64,000 nucleotides of DNA from Candidatus Bipolaricaulota bacterium (GTDB lineage Bacteria; Bipolaricaulota; Bipolaricaulia; UBA7950; UBA9294), in the NCBI GenBank assembly GCA_028278555.1, contig JANQEA010000035.1, positions 340,089-404,088 on the forward strand, in the 5' to 3' direction. Of the stretch, positions 53,964-61,930 are shown piece after piece; the stretch's first letter is position 1, and every line of letters starts with the position of its first letter. A model generated the notes under the pieces. That model was not told the DNA's origin. It did no database searches and saw only the letters and a program-made list of their open reading frames with translations. Both the position numbers and the translations under genes were made by a program.

Positions 53964-54791
53964 CTACTCGGACGACGCGACGAGGTCCCCGATCCGATAG
54001 GCGATGGCTTCGCTGGCTGCCTCCAATTCGTCGAATCGGAGTACGGCGACCCGGTCGAAATCATGCTGGTGATAGAGATATGCGATTCCATTTGTCAGGT
54101 CGAAGACGTTCGAGTACATCGTCTCCGACGGTCCCGATGGAGACGCGACCGAATCGAGGATGCTCGCGAAGGTCTCAACGGAGAGGACGGAGGTCCCGGC
54201 TTCGATCTTCTCCAACGCCTTCGTGACCCGCCGGTGACGGGAGCATCTCTGATGGGCTGCCGGGTAGATCGCGGTGTTGGTGTTCGTCGTCGCCTGGAAT
54301 GGTCCCTCGGGATAGACAAACGCGATCTCGCGATCGGGTCCGGGGGCGACGACGACGGATGCTCCAGTCCGGTCGGTGAACTGGAACTGTGCCGAACCGA
54401 TGTAACTCAGATTGTAAGAGCGGATCAATTCGACGGTCTCCTCGATCGTCGCGCATCGGCGGAGAACGATCTCGCAGAAGTTCATCGGATCGGGCGTCGG
54501 CAGCTCCGGGTGATCGTTGAGTGGCGCTCGGTCGATCGCTGCGGCATCGAACGCCAATCCCTCGGAGTTCATGCCGCCCTGAGCGAAGTCGGTACCGAAT
54601 CCGACGAAGAGGCATCCGTACTCATCTGCCGTCGACGGAACGTACCAGACCCATGTGTTTTCGTCGAAGTGATCCTCGCTGTTTCCGAACAGCACCAGAT
54701 CATCGCCAGCGAACGAGAAGAAGCTGCACGCCGCCGCAACGAGGGAGAGCCCGCAGAGACAGGCCAGAAACGTGATCGAATATCGGTGCAT
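53964..54791 (-). CDS. Secreted Ntn hydrolase, choloylglycine hydrolase/acyltransferase-like
   Basis: The product has 275 aa. A signal sequence (YSITFLACLCGLSLVAAA) would be cut just before Cys22, freeing the N-terminal nucleophile CSFFSFAGDDLVLFGNSEDH, the standard Ntn start of the linear-amide hydrolases. GGMNSEGLAFDAAAI is the conserved loop, and NTNTAIYPAA fits the later Asn. It may cleave acyl-amino acids, quorum signals or bile-type amides. AAGGAGGCGCA precedes the ATG. Confidence 0.85.
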   Translation of the reverse strand: MHRYSITFLACLCGLSLVAAACSFFSFAGDDLVLFGNSEDHFDENTWVWYVPSTADEYGCLFVGFGTDFAQGGMNSEGLAFDAAAIDRAPLNDHPELPTPDPMNFCEIVLRRCATIEETVELIRSYNLSYIGSAQFQFTDRTGASVVVAPGPDREIAFVYPEGPFQATTNTNTAIYPAAHQRCSRHRRVTKALEKIEAGTSVLSVETFASILDSVASPSGPSETMYSNVFDLTNGIAYLYHQHDFDRVAVLRFDELEAASEAIAYRIGDLVASSE

Positions 54792-54888
54792 TGCGCCTCC
54801 TTGTGATGGGGCAATCTACCAAGCTGCAGGCGGTCTCTCAACCTCCAAGCGGGGTGCGGATGCCATCCAGAGCCTCTATTCTAGGCCC

Positions 54889-55356
54889 ATGAACCGACTG
54901 GAGCGTGTACGGCAGAATGTCGACGGAATTCTTCGCGCGGCCCCGGATCCCGAGGATCGGCGTTGCGGATTCGTTCACCTCTACGGTGTCTCGCTGACGG
55001 CGACCTTGCTCGCTCGGGCGAGAGAGCTCGACGCGGAGCTCGCCGGCGTCGCCGGAATGCTCCACGATCTGGTCAACTACGAATCCAGTGATCCGACCGG
55101 CCACGCGGAACGGAGCGCTGAGCGAGCCGGTGAGCTCCTCCGTACAACGGGCGATTTCAGCGAAGCAGAGATCACGCAGATCCAGTCTGGAATTGCCTAC
55201 CACTCCGACAAGACTGGCTTGCACGGAGCGTTCGAAGAGCTGATGAAAGACGCCGATGTGCTCCAGCATGCGCTCTACAACTTGCAGCTCGAACCGGATC
55301 CACGGCACCGCGAGCGTCGTGAGCGTCTCCTGGAGGAGTTGTCGGCGTTGAGATGA
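54889..55356 (+). CDS. HD-domain phosphohydrolase-like protein
   Basis: The start is ATG 54889, giving 155 aa. The HD motif lies in LAGVAGMLHDLVNY; the first His is in RCGFVHLYGVSL and the later His and Asp in GIAYHSDK and MKDADVLQHAL. That is the complete metal ligand set of HD hydrolases, although HD proteins act on many phosphate esters. No GGDEF, EAL or HD-GYP consensus is seen. It is divergent from the Ntn hydrolase. Confidence 0.88.
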   Translation: MNRLERVRQNVDGILRAAPDPEDRRCGFVHLYGVSLTATLLARARELDAELAGVAGMLHDLVNYESSDPTGHAERSAERAGELLRTTGDFSEAEITQIQSGIAYHSDKTGLHGAFEELMKDADVLQHALYNLQLEPDPRHRERRERLLEELSALR

Positions 55357-55451
55357 AGAGCCGGCTCTGATTGTCGGTGGCTCTCCTGAAATGTAGGGTG
55401 GAGTGTTCTGCTCGAGGACACACGAGTTCGCAACGCGATGAGGAGGGCACC

Positions 55452-56192
55452 ATGAGAAACATGATGCTTCGATGGTGGATGCTTCTCCCGATCATCCTGA
55501 TACTTGTGGCGCCAGCATCGGCCGCGGGACCACAGTTTGCCGTGGGCGGAGGCGGCCCGGGGATCGGCCTGTTCATGCCCGACCTGGCCGAGATCAACGC
55601 GTTTGTCGAGGGTGCGGGGTTCGTGCCGTTCGAAGGGGACCTTTTCCTGATCGGCGGCGGCGGACGTGGCGGGCTTGTCCCCGGCTTGACCTGGGGCGGC
55701 GCCGGTTGGGGCGCGTGGATTGAATCGGAAGATGCCGTCACTCACGCGGAGTACGGTCTCGGTCTCGGCGGATTCGACCTCGGCTTCGCAGTCGGTGGGA
55801 GCCCTCGCTCAGTGCTGACCTTCGGAACGGTCTTCGGCTGCGGTGCGGCGGAGATCGTTCTGACCGAGTACCCGTCGATCCAGCTCGAACGGCTTGTCCC
55901 CCGCGGGATCGTGGTCGAGCCGACGCAGGAGATGTACGACAGTCTCTTCTTCCTTGTTGCGCCGTACATCGACGTGCAGATCCAGCTGCTGCCGTGGATG
56001 GGATTCGGCATCCGAGCCGGCTACGTCTGGGCGCCGATCGAGCTGAACTGGGTCGACAGAGGGTCACTCGACCCGCCGAGCTTGGCACCTTCGGGCTCCT
56101 ATGTCCGCTTCTCGCTCCGGTTCGGCGGAATCGCCGATCTCCGGTTCGAGCCGGAGGAGAGCGTGATCGAACTCCCCGAGACCTCCGAATAG
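55452..56192 (+). CDS. Secreted Gly-rich beta protein, probable outer-membrane or surface protein
   Basis: The product has 246 aa after GAGGAGGG. A signal peptide (LLPIILILVAPASAAG) is followed by alternating hydrophobic strands rich in Gly (GGGGRGGLVPGLTWGGAGWGAW), then LGLGGFDLGFAVGG and GIRAGYVWAPIEL. The final strand reads SYVRFSLRFGGIADLRF. It may be a small beta-barrel or surface protein. It lies just outside the fibre locus and could belong to it, on the opposite strand. Confidence 0.7.
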   Translation: MRNMMLRWWMLLPIILILVAPASAAGPQFAVGGGGPGIGLFMPDLAEINAFVEGAGFVPFEGDLFLIGGGGRGGLVPGLTWGGAGWGAWIESEDAVTHAEYGLGLGGFDLGFAVGGSPRSVLTFGTVFGCGAAEIVLTEYPSIQLERLVPRGIVVEPTQEMYDSLFFLVAPYIDVQIQLLPWMGFGIRAGYVWAPIELNWVDRGSLDPPSLAPSGSYVRFSLRFGGIADLRFEPEESVIELPETSE

Positions 56193-56278
56193 GGTGTAGT
56201 CGTTGCTGCATCTGCGGAGCAGCACGACGAATCGCTCAGTCTTCTACTTGGGAACGGAGTTCGTGAACCGAGAGCGAG

Positions 56279-56311
56279 AAAAAAAACAGGGGGCGATGGA
56301 CTCGCCCCCTG
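56279..56311 (-). terminator. Rho-independent terminator of pilin-like gene A
   Basis: On the minus strand CAGGGGGCGA (56311-56302) pairs with TCGCCCCCTG (56296-56287) and is followed by a run of T (56286-56279). It lies 35 bases past the stop. A nearly identical hairpin follows the paralogue at 60302-60325. Confidence 0.9.
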
Positions 56312-56346
56312 CCGCATCCGGTAGGTATGAACCTATGGTCGACCGA

Positions 56347-56802
56347 CTAGTCGGTCGTAGCGGTGTACTGGATCACCAGGTTGTAGTCGCCGACCGGCAG
56401 TTCCGCCATGTCCTCATCCGTCACGTCCATCTGGTACGACACCGAGACGGTATGGAATCCCCACGTGCCGCCGTTGGCGCTCAGCGTCAGCGCGAGCGCG
56501 CTCTCGATGACCGACTGGCTCGCGCCATCCGGCATCGTCGACTGGGCCCAGAGGATCGTGCTGGAGAGCGACCAGCTCGTCGTGCTCAGCACGCGAAGCT
56601 CGGTTTTGCTGTCCCCAGCGTAGCCGCCGCCGCCCGCGATCTCGCCGAAGCCCACGTCGCCGTTGCCGACGACGGAGAGGGAGATCCAGGACGGAATCGT
56701 GAACGAAGCGTTCACGTTCACACTGTCACTCTTCGCTGCCACAACACCAGCTGCCAGAACCGCAACCAACAGGGTCAAACCAAAAGCCTTGAGCATCCTC
56801 AT
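56347..56802 (-). CDS. Secreted pilin-like surface protein A (c-di-GMP riboswitch-controlled)
   Basis: The start is ATG 56802, seven bases after AGGAGGT; the product has 151 aa. A signal peptide (MRMLKAFGLTLLVAVLAAGVVAAK) precedes a compact all-beta domain (FTIPSWISLSVVGNGDVGFGEIAGGGGYAG, STTSWSLSST, WGFHTVSVSYQM, VGDYNLVIQYTATTD). It contains no Cys. It is clearly paralogous to the 59825 protein and shares its C-terminal strands with the 58502-59347 protein. It looks like a fimbrial or Ig-type surface subunit. Two class-I c-di-GMP aptamers lie in its leader. Confidence 0.85.
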   Translation of the reverse strand: MRMLKAFGLTLLVAVLAAGVVAAKSDSVNVNASFTIPSWISLSVVGNGDVGFGEIAGGGGYAGDSKTELRVLSTTSWSLSSTILWAQSTMPDGASQSVIESALALTLSANGGTWGFHTVSVSYQMDVTDEDMAELPVGDYNLVIQYTATTD

Positions 56803-56859
56803 CGAAAGCACCTCCTAGTGGTAGTTGAGTGCATCTAGCGACTCGGCCACCATCAGGCG

Positions 56860-56956
56860 CTGCGGCGGCTCGGCCGTCTTCTTCCGACGTGACGAACATC
56901 GGCGAAGACCCGAAGCTTTGCGTCCCGGGGTCACCCCCGGTTTGCCCTTGTCACAG
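56860..56956 (-). ncRNA. Class-I c-di-GMP (GEMM-I) riboswitch, aptamer 2 of gene A
   Basis: On the minus strand the sequence runs AGGGCAAACC, a short stem-loop, CCGGGACGCAAAGC and CGGGTCTTCG, then ends GGCCGAGCCGCCG. P1 pairs CTGTG (56956-56952) with CGCAG (56864-56860). The core GGCAAACC...GGGACGCAAAGC is the GEMM-I hallmark, and a G in the position expected for G20 favours c-di-GMP over cGAMP. No terminator lies between it and the ribosome site, so translation control is likely. Confidence 0.93.
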
Positions 56957-56960
56957 TGCT

Positions 56961-57034
56961 CATACGAAGAGCGCTGCCATGAAGGTCCGAAGCTTTGCGT
57001 CCCGCCCTTTCGGACGGTTTGCCTTTCATAGATG
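56961..57034 (-). ncRNA. Class-I c-di-GMP (GEMM-I) riboswitch, aptamer 1 of gene A
   Basis: On the minus strand AAAGGCAAACC, GTCCGAAAGGGC with a GNRA loop, GGGACGCAAAGC, TTCGGACCTT and ATGGCAG follow in GEMM-I order. It ends 4 bases before aptamer 2. P1 (CAT/ATG) looks shorter than in the plus-strand copy. Two tandem aptamers imply a steeper or dual response. Confidence 0.9.
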
Positions 57035-57285
57035 CTTCTCTGAGGATTATGTAGTCCCTGCAGCGGACCACCCGCTGCAGTTGTTCCTGCCATTCTTGAG
57101 TGTTCTTCCGCGAGGAGACCCCTCCTCGCGCTCTCTCGGTTCACTTGTCAAGGACCTACACCCCCATTCTTCCACAACAGAACCATCCTTAGACATCCGT
57201 TTCCATCCGTTTCAGCATGTTCGGGAAACGTAGTCCAGGAAAGGCTTGTCGGTGAAACCTCGGCTGTAGGAACAGATAGATGGAG

Positions 57286-58464
57286 CTATCGAATCCGGAA
57301 GGCCTTCGCTCCGACGATCAGGCTATCTCCGCCGAAGTCGAAGCTGACGATCGCCTGATAGATCCCGTCGGGCAGGCGCGGAGAGCCCGAGTAGTCGATC
57401 AGAACGATCGTCCGTGTGCTCCCAGGGAGAATGCGGAAGTAGTCCCGCCCATGCTCGGTGAAGAGAAAAGCCCGCACCGGCTCTCCGGTCTGATCGATGA
57501 TCTGCGCTTCGCTCGTCACCACCAGCTGTACGTTCCCCGTGTTGACGAACGTCGCCTCGACCATCAGTGGGTTGAGGGCGATCACGCGGATGTCCGTCAC
57601 TTCGCCCGCCGGAACGAGGGTGTTCGGGGCGCTGACGAAGACCTTCAGCCCGACCGAGGGACGGGTGATCACCTGTGTCCCGCTGACTTCACCGATGACG
57701 ACTTCCCGGCTCTCGGCCATCAGGATGCACCAGTACTGGCCGGTGAAGTCGCTCGGTGTGGTCACCGTCATGATGATCTCGACCGCCTCGTCCGGCTCGA
57801 GTGTGACGGTATCGCGCGACAGGGTGACCCAATCGGCGCTCGATCGATTGATGGTGTCGAATCGGCCGTCGGCGGCATCGAGGGTCGTGATCTCAACGCC
57901 CGATTCATACGCTTCGGTGATCGTCAGGCCCTGGAAATCGACTGCGGTGCGGATCGTGAGGACGATCGTTGCCGTCCCGGATGCATCGACGTCTTCGATC
58001 GATCGAGAGACCGACGTGAGGGCGCTCGACGGTGCCCCACCTGTCTCATTCTCACCGCTCACGGCGATCGTCGAAAGCCCGGCGATCTCGTCGATCGTCT
58101 GTGGGGTCCAGGTCCGGAAAGTCCCCCGGACGCCGATCGATCCCGTAGCAGGGAGTTGGATGGCGTAGCGGATCTCGACGGTCTCTCCGGCAACGAATGA
58201 GCGTTCGAGAACCCAGCGGGCTCCGTTCAGCGGGACGCCGAAGTCGTTGACGCCTTCCTCGGTCCGGAGCCAGTCGGCCACGTAGAGGCGGAGGTCGGCG
58301 ACTTCCGTCGAGTCGTTCTGGAGGATCAGGATGTAGGACTCTTGGACTCCGGGGTCCTGAATCAGATCGATTTCGCCCGGCGACCACCGGACACCCAGCG
58401 CGCAGAACGAGACGCTCACCACAAGACCGACTGCGAGCGCCAGTCGCCATCCTCGGAATGTCAT
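57286..58464 (-). CDS. Secreted chaperone-like protein (PapD/DUF916-like fold candidate)
   Basis: The product has 392 aa, with AAGGAG before the ATG and a signal peptide (LALAVGLVVSVSFCALG). The first 120 residues, VRWSPGEIDLIQDPGVQESYILILQN followed by DLRLYVADWLRTEEG, have the pattern of the periplasmic pilus-chaperone-like or DUF916 domains. A middle beta domain and a final Ig-like domain (NTGNVQLVVTSEAQI, GIYQAIVSFDF) follow. No transmembrane tail is seen. It is co-directional with the Asp-rich gene 37 bases upstream. It may assemble or anchor the pilin-like proteins. Confidence 0.7.
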   Translation of the reverse strand: MTFRGWRLALAVGLVVSVSFCALGVRWSPGEIDLIQDPGVQESYILILQNDSTEVADLRLYVADWLRTEEGVNDFGVPLNGARWVLERSFVAGETVEIRYAIQLPATGSIGVRGTFRTWTPQTIDEIAGLSTIAVSGENETGGAPSSALTSVSRSIEDVDASGTATIVLTIRTAVDFQGLTITEAYESGVEITTLDAADGRFDTINRSSADWVTLSRDTVTLEPDEAVEIIMTVTTPSDFTGQYWCILMAESREVVIGEVSGTQVITRPSVGLKVFVSAPNTLVPAGEVTDIRVIALNPLMVEATFVNTGNVQLVVTSEAQIIDQTGEPVRAFLFTEHGRDYFRILPGSTRTIVLIDYSGSPRLPDGIYQAIVSFDFGGDSLIVGAKAFRIR

Positions 58465-58501
58465 GTCCCCGTCTCTCCTTCCAGGACCCTCGATGAACCG
58501 A

Positions 58502-59347
58502 TCAGTCGGTCGATACGGTGAACGTCACGGTGATCGTGTACGTCCCCTCGGGCAGGCCGACGAAATCCTCCTCGGTGACGATCAACGCATATGTGACTCC
58601 GACGTCCACGGTCCCGGCGAGCGTCTCGTACGGTTGGAAGAGGAGCTGGAAGATCCGTTCCACGATCTCGTACGACGCCCCCTCCGGGATCGCAAGCTCG
58701 AGTGAGTGTCCGAGGGCCCAGCCCTGCGACGTACTCGAGATCCGGAGTTCGGTTGCATCGACCGCTTCGTGAGTGCCCGCGTCGAACAGAACCGGGAAGG
58801 TGACGACCGATCCGTCCGTCACTTCGACGGCGATCGACGCCTCCTCGCATGCCGGACCGTCGAGCTGACCTGTATGCGTCTCCGTATTGTCGCTGTCGTC
58901 GTCATCTTCGTCGTCCTCGTCATCATCATCGTCTTCGTCATCGTCGTCGTCGCCACTCCATACGACGGCGATCGTGGTCGGCGCGACGTCCCACCGCCCC
59001 TCCAGCCAGATGTAGACCTTGTTGTTCTTCTTCGTCAGCTCGAACCGCATGCCGTGGAATGGATCGTCAATCCACTCGAACTCCGACGTTGCGGGATCGA
59101 GCACGTCGTCCGTCACACATCCGCCAGTCTCAAGCACCCAGAAGACGGACTCGGAGCCGGACGGTTTCGACGGCAGCTTGACGCGATAGACGAACCGCGT
59201 CAGATCCCACTTCTTGTAGTAGCGTGTCGACTGGAGCGTGACCTGTGCGTCGCCAAGCTTGACGGCGCCGACGTCGATTGCGAAGGCGAGAACGAACAGA
59301 AGGACGAGAGCGACGTACGAGCACCATCGGGCAGCTGAGCTCTTCAT
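58502..59347 (-). CDS. Secreted pilin-related protein with Asp-rich linker
   Basis: The product has 281 aa with GGAGGT nine bases before the ATG. After a signal peptide (YVALVLLFVLAFAIDVGA) comes a beta-rich domain to about 130, then a linker of about 26 residues almost all Asp or Glu. The C-terminal domain ends VTEEDFVGLPEGTYTITVTF and VSTD, matching VTDEDMAELPVGDYNLVIQY and TATTD of the 151-aa proteins. The acidic linker may bind calcium or act as a spacer. It could be a tip or adaptor subunit for the fibre. Confidence 0.75.
   Translation of the reverse strand: MKSSAARWCSYVALVLLFVLAFAIDVGAVKLGDAQVTLQSTRYYKKWDLTRFVYRVKLPSKPSGSESVFWVLETGGCVTDDVLDPATSEFEWIDDPFHGMRFELTKKNNKVYIWLEGRWDVAPTTIAVVWSGDDDDDEDDDDDEDDEDDDDSDNTETHTGQLDGPACEEASIAVEVTDGSVVTFPVLFDAGTHEAVDATELRISSTSQGWALGHSLELAIPEGASYEIVERIFQLLFQPYETLAGTVDVGVTYALIVTEEDFVGLPEGTYTITVTFTVSTD
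58895..58952. repeat. GTC/ATC/TTC/CTC triplet tract encoding the Asp-rich linker
   Basis: About 58 bases of low-complexity gtc, atc, ttc and ctc triplets on the plus strand encode Asp and Glu on the minus strand. Such tracts vary by slippage, so linker length probably varies among strains. Confidence 0.85.
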
Positions 59348-59599
59348 CGTGTCACGACCTCCGACATCGACCGCGTGGGAGCATGTGCGGCTCGTCGATG
59401 CGATTCTACCTCACGATCGACGGGATGCAGACAGAATCCGTTCCGGTGTGATTGGTGACACAGACATCGCGTGCTCGTGTAGGTACACTCCGCAGGAGCA
59501 TCGACCGGCGGTCCTTCACGGATGAGGGGACTCCCGAACCTTGGAGAGAACTGCCGTTGATCCTTGGCATGACAGGGCTTGAATCGGTCCTCGGAGAAG

Positions 59600-59672
59600 C
59601 ATCTACCAGGGCAAACCGCTCGTGAGAGCGGGGCGCAAAGCTACGGACCTTCAAGGCAGTGCTCGTCAGATG
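59600..59672 (+). ncRNA. Class-I c-di-GMP (GEMM-I) riboswitch, aptamer 1 of gene B
   Basis: P1 pairs CATCT (59600-59604) with AGATG (59668-59672). Between them are AGGGCAAACC, GCTCGTGAGAGC, GGGGCGCAAAGC, TACGGACCTT and AAGGCAG. The core matches GEMM-I apart from GGGGCG where GGGACG is usual. It directly precedes a second aptamer, as on the other strand. Confidence 0.9.
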
Positions 59673-59676
59673 AGCC

Positions 59677-59767
59677 CTGCGACAAGGGCAAACCGGGAGC
59701 GATCCCGGGACGCAAAGCCACGGGTCTCATCTCTCTACAAGCGGATGAGATGGCCGGGCTGCCGCAG
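59677..59767 (+). ncRNA. Class-I c-di-GMP (GEMM-I) riboswitch, aptamer 2 of gene B
   Basis: P1 pairs CTGCG (59677-59681) with CGCAG (59763-59767). AGGGCAAACC, GGGAGCGATCCC, GGGACGCAAAGC, CACGGGTCTC, a P3 arm (ATCTC...GAGAT) and GGCCGGGCTGCCG follow in the correct order. The gene starts 57 bases further on, after GGAGGTG, with no terminator between, suggesting control of translation. Confidence 0.95.
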
Positions 59768-59824
59768 CGCCTGATGGTGGCCGAGCCGCTAGATGCACTC
59801 GACATACCATTCGGAGGTGTTTCA

Positions 59825-60280
59825 ATGAGGAAGATCGTGGCATCAGCGCTCTTGATTGTTGCACTCGGGGCGGCGACAGCGCTTGCGGCTTCGGACCAAG
59901 CGCAGATCACCGCGACGTTCTCGATCCCGTCGTGGATCGCGCTTTCGGTGATCGGAAACGGCGACGTCGGGTTCGGTGAGATTGCCGGCGGTGGAGCCTA
60001 CGCCGGCGACAATCAGACGACGTTGAGGGTGATCAGTACGACGAGTTGGACGCTGACGAGCACCATTCTGTGGGATGATCCATCGACATCGATCCCGAAC
60101 GGGGCGAGTCAGGCGATCATCGAAGCGGCGCTCGCGCTGACCCTCAGCGCCGAAGGCGGTTCGTGGGGTCTTCACTTCATCTCCGTCAACTATGAGATGA
60201 CGGTGACGGATGAAGATCTCGCCGAGCTGCCGGTCGGAGACTACAGCCTGGTCGTTCAGTACACGGCGACGACCGACTAG
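59825..60280 (+). CDS. Secreted pilin-like surface protein B (c-di-GMP riboswitch-controlled)
   Basis: The start is ATG 59825 after GGAGGTG; the frame upstream is the riboswitch, not protein. The product has 151 aa, the same length as protein A. A signal peptide (KIVASALLIVALGAATALAAS) precedes a domain with FSIPSWIALSVIGNGDVGFG, TTSWTLTSTILW, WGLHFISVNYEM and VGDYSLVVQYTATTD. Near-identity to A in strand order, the twin aptamers and the shared terminator show that the whole unit was duplicated in inverted orientation. Confidence 0.86.
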   Translation: MRKIVASALLIVALGAATALAASDQAQITATFSIPSWIALSVIGNGDVGFGEIAGGGAYAGDNQTTLRVISTTSWTLTSTILWDDPSTSIPNGASQAIIEAALALTLSAEGGSWGLHFISVNYEMTVTDEDLAELPVGDYSLVVQYTATTD

Positions 60281-60301
60281 CGGTTCATCCAAAGAGTGGA
60301 C

Positions 60302-60331
60302 CAGGGGGCGAAGCATCGCCCCCTGTTTCGT
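60302..60331 (+). terminator. Rho-independent terminator of pilin-like gene B
   Basis: CAGGGGGCGA (60302-60311) pairs with TCGCCCCCTG (60316-60325) around a 4-base loop, followed by TTTCGT. The stem is identical to the terminator after gene A. Confidence 0.88.
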
Positions 60332-60395
60332 TTGGCGAGACCTTGTGGCTGCATCCAGCGCCTCATACCCTGAAGTGACTTCATAGGAGGGGCTT

Positions 60396-61817
60396 ATGGA
60401 TCGCGGCAGCATCGCGGCACTCGATACGGAACGGATTCCGGAAGCATTGGAAGGGAGCGACTTCGGAAGCGGCTGGAGTCGCCTCGTCGGACTCGCTGCG
60501 GAGGACGCGGTGCTCGTTCTCCGGCTCGTCTGTCGGCTGACACCGCCGGAGCGGATCGCCGAGCTTCGGTCTTTGGAGACCGAACAGGCGGAACGCGGAG
60601 CCGGCTTCCTCGGGATGCTCCCCGATCAGATTCCAGACGACCTCGGCGCTCCTGTCGATCTCGAAACGTCGCTCGATGTCGCGATCCGGCTCGCGGAGAT
60701 CCGCGCCGCGAACCTCGAGTCATTGGCCGAAACGATGCCGAACTACCCGCTTTCGTTTGCGGGCAACGAGTTCGAGCCGGATCCGATCGGAGACGTTCCG
60801 CCCGACTGGAAACTCAAGGTCGATGTCGAGGGGATTCGCGCGGCTCTCGACTTCTTCGATGCGCTGGATTCGCCTTCCCTGACTGCGAGTGAGATCGCCC
60901 GGATGCCGGCCTTCACAGAGATGATTCGGCATCGCCGTGAGCTCGGCTACGTGCCTGAACCGCTGATCGACGAAGCGGGTCTCGCCTGGTGTCTCGAACA
61001 CGCGGCGTCGGACGATCCGGTCGACATGCTCTGGAAGTGGCTCCATCCGCAGAACTTCTTCGATCTGAGTGACCTGTACACGCATCGAGCCGAGTACCGC
61101 CGACTGATCGACCACCTTGTCCGGGATGGCGGATTGTCGGCCTACGTGCTGAGTCGGCTGGCTCCGTACGCGCCGCCGGAGGTGGCCTTCATGGATCGCC
61201 TGTCGTTCGCTGTCGGCTGGGCGATCAACGGTTGGGCGACGCAGGAGACCGGCGGCATGAACATCGAACACGCGAAGGACCACTTCGAACGGATGCTTCC
61301 GACATTGGTGCACGAAACGTTCCATCGGCTGCAGGTGTCGATCGCGCTCGGAAACCCCGAGATCGAGGAGGCCGGATTCGACCAAATCACCTCGTACCCG
61401 TTCGAGCGCGAAGAAGACTGCCGACTCTATCAGGCGCTCTGCTACATCATGCTCGAAGGATCGGCGACGTACGCTGCGTCACCGGAGGTTGAGGAATCTT
61501 GGATGGAGGACACGAGAGCGGCACTTGATCTGCTCGAGCGGATCCGCACATCGGACTGGGATGAGGAGAGCGGGTTCGAAGGGCTCCTGCACGAAGGGTT
61601 GCGCTCGAATGGGCCGTTCTACGGGTTCGGTGCGCTCCTCTCGAACGCGCACGTCGAGAACGGCGGGCCGCCGGCTCTCGGTACGGCCCTCCGGCACGGC
61701 GCGCCCGGGTTCATCGAGCGTGGACTCGCATGGCTCGGAGGCGCAGGTATCGGGCCGTCGGCCGATCTTACTGACCAGATTGCGGTTCTGCGTAAGATCG
61801 TCGAGCCTTCCGTCTGA
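60396..61817 (+). CDS. DUF5700-type putative zinc metallopeptidase
   Basis: The product has 473 aa with an AGGAGGGGC site. A zincin motif VHETFHRLQ (HExxH) lies near residue 308, and EGSATYAA about 45 residues later gives the third ligand Glu, as in the DUF5700 family of M1/M61-like zincins. No signal peptide is seen, so it acts in the cytoplasm or is a non-classical exporter substrate. Substrate unknown. It is independent of the riboswitch unit, lying past its terminator. Confidence 0.82.
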   Translation: MDRGSIAALDTERIPEALEGSDFGSGWSRLVGLAAEDAVLVLRLVCRLTPPERIAELRSLETEQAERGAGFLGMLPDQIPDDLGAPVDLETSLDVAIRLAEIRAANLESLAETMPNYPLSFAGNEFEPDPIGDVPPDWKLKVDVEGIRAALDFFDALDSPSLTASEIARMPAFTEMIRHRRELGYVPEPLIDEAGLAWCLEHAASDDPVDMLWKWLHPQNFFDLSDLYTHRAEYRRLIDHLVRDGGLSAYVLSRLAPYAPPEVAFMDRLSFAVGWAINGWATQETGGMNIEHAKDHFERMLPTLVHETFHRLQVSIALGNPEIEEAGFDQITSYPFEREEDCRLYQALCYIMLEGSATYAASPEVEESWMEDTRAALDLLERIRTSDWDEESGFEGLLHEGLRSNGPFYGFGALLSNAHVENGGPPALGTALRHGAPGFIERGLAWLGGAGIGPSADLTDQIAVLRKIVEPSV

Positions 61818-61930
61818 CGCATGGGGCCCGGGGCGACGTACACGAGAAGACAGGCCAGAGCGACCAAAGAAGATGCCGCACGACTCGGGCGTATCGAGCC
61901 GTGCGGCCGGTCGAGGCTCTCTGCGTTGAT

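Noticed and set aside
56860..59767. cGAMP (GEMM-Ib) rather than c-di-GMP riboswitches
   Set aside because: The base equivalent to G20 is G in all four aptamers, which favours c-di-GMP; binding assays would be needed for certainty.
59579..59824. N-terminal extension of pilin-like protein B
   Set aside because: The extension translates the c-di-GMP aptamers; the ATG at 59825 has its own ribosome site and signal peptide.
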